Source: Candidatus Zixiibacteriota bacterium
GTDB taxonomy: Bacteria > Zixibacteria > MSB-5A5 > GN15 > PGXB01
Assembly: GCA_016933695.1 (NCBI GenBank)
Contig: JAFGAL010000030.1
Location: forward strand, 124,001-188,000
Direction: 5' to 3'
DNA: 64,000 bases
Every line of letters begins with the position of its first letter. Within the stretch, counting starts at the first letter, position 1. The position numbers were made by a program, and so were the translations under genes. The notes below the pieces were generated by a model. That model made no database searches and was not told where the DNA came from. It saw only the letters and a list, made by a program, of their open reading frames with translations. This document shows, piece after piece, positions 61,342 to 64,000 of the stretch.

Positions 61342-64000
61342 ATGCAACAATCACGGGTTACGCTCCTCAATCTTTTTGCTGTTTTATTGCTGTTTCTTTT
61401 CCTAACACCACTCATGACCACCGGCACCGGCCTGGTAAACCATGTCCGCCTGGATTCGATTCAAAATCCGACATTACCGATTGAGCCGTTAGCCGGCGTC
61501 TCGACCGCCGTGGCCGGAGAACCAACACCACAAAGCCTGGGTACTGACAGAATCAGGTCACAATCCCCGGGGGAGCAGATCGGTATCACGACCTGGGATA
61601 TCCAGAGTGTGGGACGGATGAATCGCCAGGTTGACTGGCGCACTACCCAAAATATGCATTTTGTCTGGACCGTCCAAAGTAATAAAACTCTTGGCGGCGA
61701 CCGCGGGACGTCCTATGAGGCCTGGGATGCGTCCGCCGGGGATTTGAAATTCAAAGGCACGATGGGAGGGACGGACGTCCATCCGCGTATGGGTGGCGGA
61801 AATGAATATTCCGGCTATGTCGGTCTTGATGTTTGTGACGATGGGCGTGTTCTTATCGGGAATCATTATACACGTGGTTCTAATTATCATACAACTCTCT
61901 GGCCCGATTTTATGCCGCTGACCGGCTTTTTCTCGCCATATAAAAACCCCATGCCGGATACATTGGATGATTATGGCGGATCTCCATCAGGCCAGTTTAT
62001 GTTCCCTTCCATTGACTATCAGATATATGACGGCGATACCGTGACGCATGTGTTTGCCTACGAAATGACCGGTAATTACGGCGATTACGAAATAATACAC
62101 TATTTTCGATGCCTGAACAGCCCCACCGCTCCGGTTTGGGATTATCCGCCGCTGGTGGTGGATACGGTTCGGTCGGTATCTCAAACGGTTGCCGCGTCAC
62201 GCACCTCGGGCAAGGTTGCTCTGGTCTGGATTGCCAATCTTCCCGAATTTGCGGGAGGTTCCGAATCAGTTGACCACGGGCAAATTTACTCCAATGATAT
62301 CTACTATATGGAATCGGATGATATGGGCGCCTCCTGGGGGCCCAAGACGAATATTACGCAATCCGATTCGTCGGAAGGCGGATGGCGGGCGCAAACCGAC
62401 CTGTCCTGTCTGATAAGTGGTGATGATTATCTGCATGTTATCTGGAATGCCAGGGAGTACTCACCATCACCGCCGCCGTACGGCTCCTTTCCGCATTTTT
62501 ATGGATCGCGCCTGTTCCACTGGTCAGAGCAATATCCCGACAGTTTGATTACGATAAAAGACGCCAACTGGGATCTTGATGGCGACTACCCCTGTACCGG
62601 GGGTAGCTGGAACGAAATGAGTATTGTCAAAATGCAGATTTCCGAATGTAACAACAAGCTGTATGCGATTTTTGTCCAGTTCAATGATATTGCCAACGGC
62701 ATCTGTGATGACTGTGCCCAACGGAACTGGACATTACTGGATCAATCCGGAACCGCCAATGGGGAACTCTATATTTCGATCTCCGATAACGGGGGACTGC
62801 AATGGGATATCGCCAGAAACCTGACCAATTCCTATACGCCGCACTGCGACACATCTGCAGGATCAACGCCGTGTGAATCCGATATGTGGCCATCGGTCTC
62901 GCGGTATGGGATGGTTACCACGACAGGGGATTTCACCGATGTCCCGATTGTCGATCCCACCGGCGGTTATACCGGCAGTGCCTTTCTGGATGTTATGTAT
63001 GTCAATGACAAACATCCCGGCGGTTGTATCCTGGATGCGGGAGTGTGGACGACTAATCCTCTTAAATGGTTCCGAGTCCCGTGTATCGAACCCAGTTATT
63101 TATATGGAACAATTGCCGGGGTCGTTTCGGACACAACCGGAAGCCCTATCGAGGATGTTGTGGTTGCCGTCATTGATACCGCCATTGCCGACACCTCTTT
63201 GGTTTCGGGGCAGTACTCGTTAATGGGACTTCTTTCGGGCATATATAGTGTATCGTTTTCTCATCCCGAATATACCGACACGGTTATCAGCGGTCTAACG
63301 GTAACCGCAGGCGCTATCACTACCTTGAATGTGGCAATGGATGTCGATTACGGAAAGATAAGCGGTATTGTTACCGATACTTTCGGAGTGCCGGTTGAAG
63401 GCGTTTTCGTTTCGATTGCGGATCCGAATCGCATCGACACCACTGATGTTGATGGAGACTATACCTTAACAGGATTGTCGACCGGAACATATGATGTTCT
63501 GTTTTCGCATCCTGATTTTATCGATTCCACTGTTGTGGGGGTTGTGGTGACGATGGGAAACACGACCACGGCAAATGTCTCCCTGATTCCACACGTGTGC
63601 ATCGATACGGATGGAGATGGGTATGGCGATCCGGGATATCCCCAGAATGATTGCCCCGATGACAATTGCTGGGAGATATATAATCCCGATCAGACCGATG
63701 CAGATGCTGATGGTGCCGGCGATTCCTGCGATATTTGTCCCGGGTATGATGATTTTGCCGATTTTGATGCCGATGGAATGCCGGACAGTTGTGATAATTG
63801 CCCGGAAGATGAAAACCCTCTGCAGGAGGACGCCGACACTGATGAGGTCGGTGATGTGTGCGATCTATGTCCGGGATTCGATGACCGTGAAGATGTCGAC
63901 GCCGATGGCATGCCGGACAGCTGCGATAATTGTCCTGTCGTTTACAATCCGCTTCAGGAAGACGGTGATGCCGATTTTGTGGGGGATTTGTGCGACAACT
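61342..64000 (+). CDS. Large secreted protein with Asp-box propeller, carboxypeptidase-regulatory-like domains and TSP3 repeats (cut by window end)
   Basis: The frame is open for 886 codons to the window end. ATG 61342 has GGGAGG five bases upstream and gives a signal peptide (LLNLFAVLLLFLFLTPLMTTGTG). Residues ~60-590 look like a sialidase-type propeller: two Asp-box-like segments are seen (SDDMGASWG and ISDNGGLQWD). Two carboxypeptidase-regulatory-like beta sandwiches follow (~593-750; GTIAGVVSDTTGSPIEDVVV and GKISGIVTDTFGVPVEGVFV, each ending in FSHPxxxD). Then come TSP3 repeats starting IDTDGDGYGDPGYPQNDCPD. By analogy with its divergent neighbour it may end in a dockerin-like domain outside the window. 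Whether it has enzymatic activity is unknown. Confidence 0.87.
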   Translation, partial: MQQSRVTLLNLFAVLLLFLFLTPLMTTGTGLVNHVRLDSIQNPTLPIEPLAGVSTAVAGEPTPQSLGTDRIRSQSPGEQIGITTWDIQSVGRMNRQVDWRTTQNMHFVWTVQSNKTLGGDRGTSYEAWDASAGDLKFKGTMGGTDVHPRMGGGNEYSGYVGLDVCDDGRVLIGNHYTRGSNYHTTLWPDFMPLTGFFSPYKNPMPDTLDDYGGSPSGQFMFPSIDYQIYDGDTVTHVFAYEMTGNYGDYEIIHYFRCLNSPTAPVWDYPPLVVDTVRSVSQTVAASRTSGKVALVWIANLPEFAGGSESVDHGQIYSNDIYYMESDDMGASWGPKTNITQSDSSEGGWRAQTDLSCLISGDDYLHVIWNAREYSPSPPPYGSFPHFYGSRLFHWSEQYPDSLITIKDANWDLDGDYPCTGGSWNEMSIVKMQISECNNKLYAIFVQFNDIANGICDDCAQRNWTLLDQSGTANGELYISISDNGGLQWDIARNLTNSYTPHCDTSAGSTPCESDMWPSVSRYGMVTTTGDFTDVPIVDPTGGYTGSAFLDVMYVNDKHPGGCILDAGVWTTNPLKWFRVPCIEPSYLYGTIAGVVSDTTGSPIEDVVVAVIDTAIADTSLVSGQYSLMGLLSGIYSVSFSHPEYTDTVISGLTVTAGAITTLNVAMDVDYGKISGIVTDTFGVPVEGVFVSIADPNRIDTTDVDGDYTLTGLSTGTYDVLFSHPDFIDSTVVGVVVTMGNTTTANVSLIPHVCIDTDGDGYGDPGYPQNDCPDDNCWEIYNPDQTDADADGAGDSCDICPGYDDFADFDADGMPDSCDNCPEDENPLQEDADTDEVGDVCDLCPGFDDREDVDADGMPDSCDNCPVVYNPLQEDGDADFVGDLCDN

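Noticed and set aside
61223-61405. 60-residue frame upstream of the last gene
   Set aside because: It covers the promoter and overlaps the well-supported start at 61342 in another frame.

Overview
The window looks like a chromosomal piece of an uncultured Gram-negative bacterium of the candidate phylum Zixibacteria or a close relative in the FCB group. This is an inference from the kind of proteins present: very large secreted proteins (beta-helix, FG-GAP propeller, PQQ-like propeller, thrombospondin type-3) that end in a dockerin-like duplicated calcium motif of the form GDxNxDGxxNLLDILFLIDYLYGDPPGPPP. No rRNA or phylogenetic marker is present to prove it. Promoters are of ordinary sigma-70 type (TTGACA, 16-17 bp, TATATT/TATACT), ribosome binding sites are strong, intrinsic terminators are clear, and the three tRNA genes do not encode CCA.

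Layout. Positions 1-7806 hold housekeeping genes on the + strand: the end of coaE, a full-length transketolase, and a murein-peptide recycling cluster (NlpC/P60 endopeptidase, L-Ala-D/L-Glu epimerase, N-acetylmuramoyl-L-alanine amidase), then a MATE exporter. At 7865-8273 a strong promoter and a strong terminator bracket a short unit that may be a small RNA. From 8710 to 26139 follow a 1947-residue beta-helix dockerin protein, a radical SAM protein (- strand), a 1673-residue propeller dockerin protein, a ketoacyl-synthase III-like enzyme, tRNA-Leu and two small paralogous dockerin proteins. Positions 26260-27258 hold a GNAT acetyltransferase and tRNA-Thr. An AT-rich island (27199-29674) lies between tRNA-Thr and an inverted copy of the tRNA's 3' end.

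Positions 29878-39495 are mixed: a seven-bladed propeller lipoprotein, an acyl-CoA synthetase, a GYD-domain protein, a DUF89 phosphatase-like protein, an exported bleomycin-hydrolase peptidase, a tandem DsrC-like protein, a membrane peroxiredoxin-like protein and an exported C69 dipeptidase. Positions 39656-45217 hold two tandem paralogous dockerin proteins on the - strand. Positions 45415-55740 are metabolic: tRNA-Phe, a small membrane protein, a ROK glucokinase, an aminotransferase, hisS, a DUF1015-serA-serC operon, a Nudix-like protein and pgi. The last 8 kb is a divergent pair of giant surface proteins. The right-hand one starts at 61342 and runs off the window.

How it fits together: central sugar metabolism (transketolase, glucokinase, phosphoglucose isomerase), serine synthesis and peptidoglycan-peptide salvage are interleaved with a large exported repertoire. 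Seven complete proteins carry the dockerin-like module, and no polysaccharide-degrading catalytic domain was recognised among them. The module is therefore more likely a sorting or surface-assembly tag than part of a cellulosome. The most unusual structure is the possible invertible or integrated segment at tRNA-Thr.
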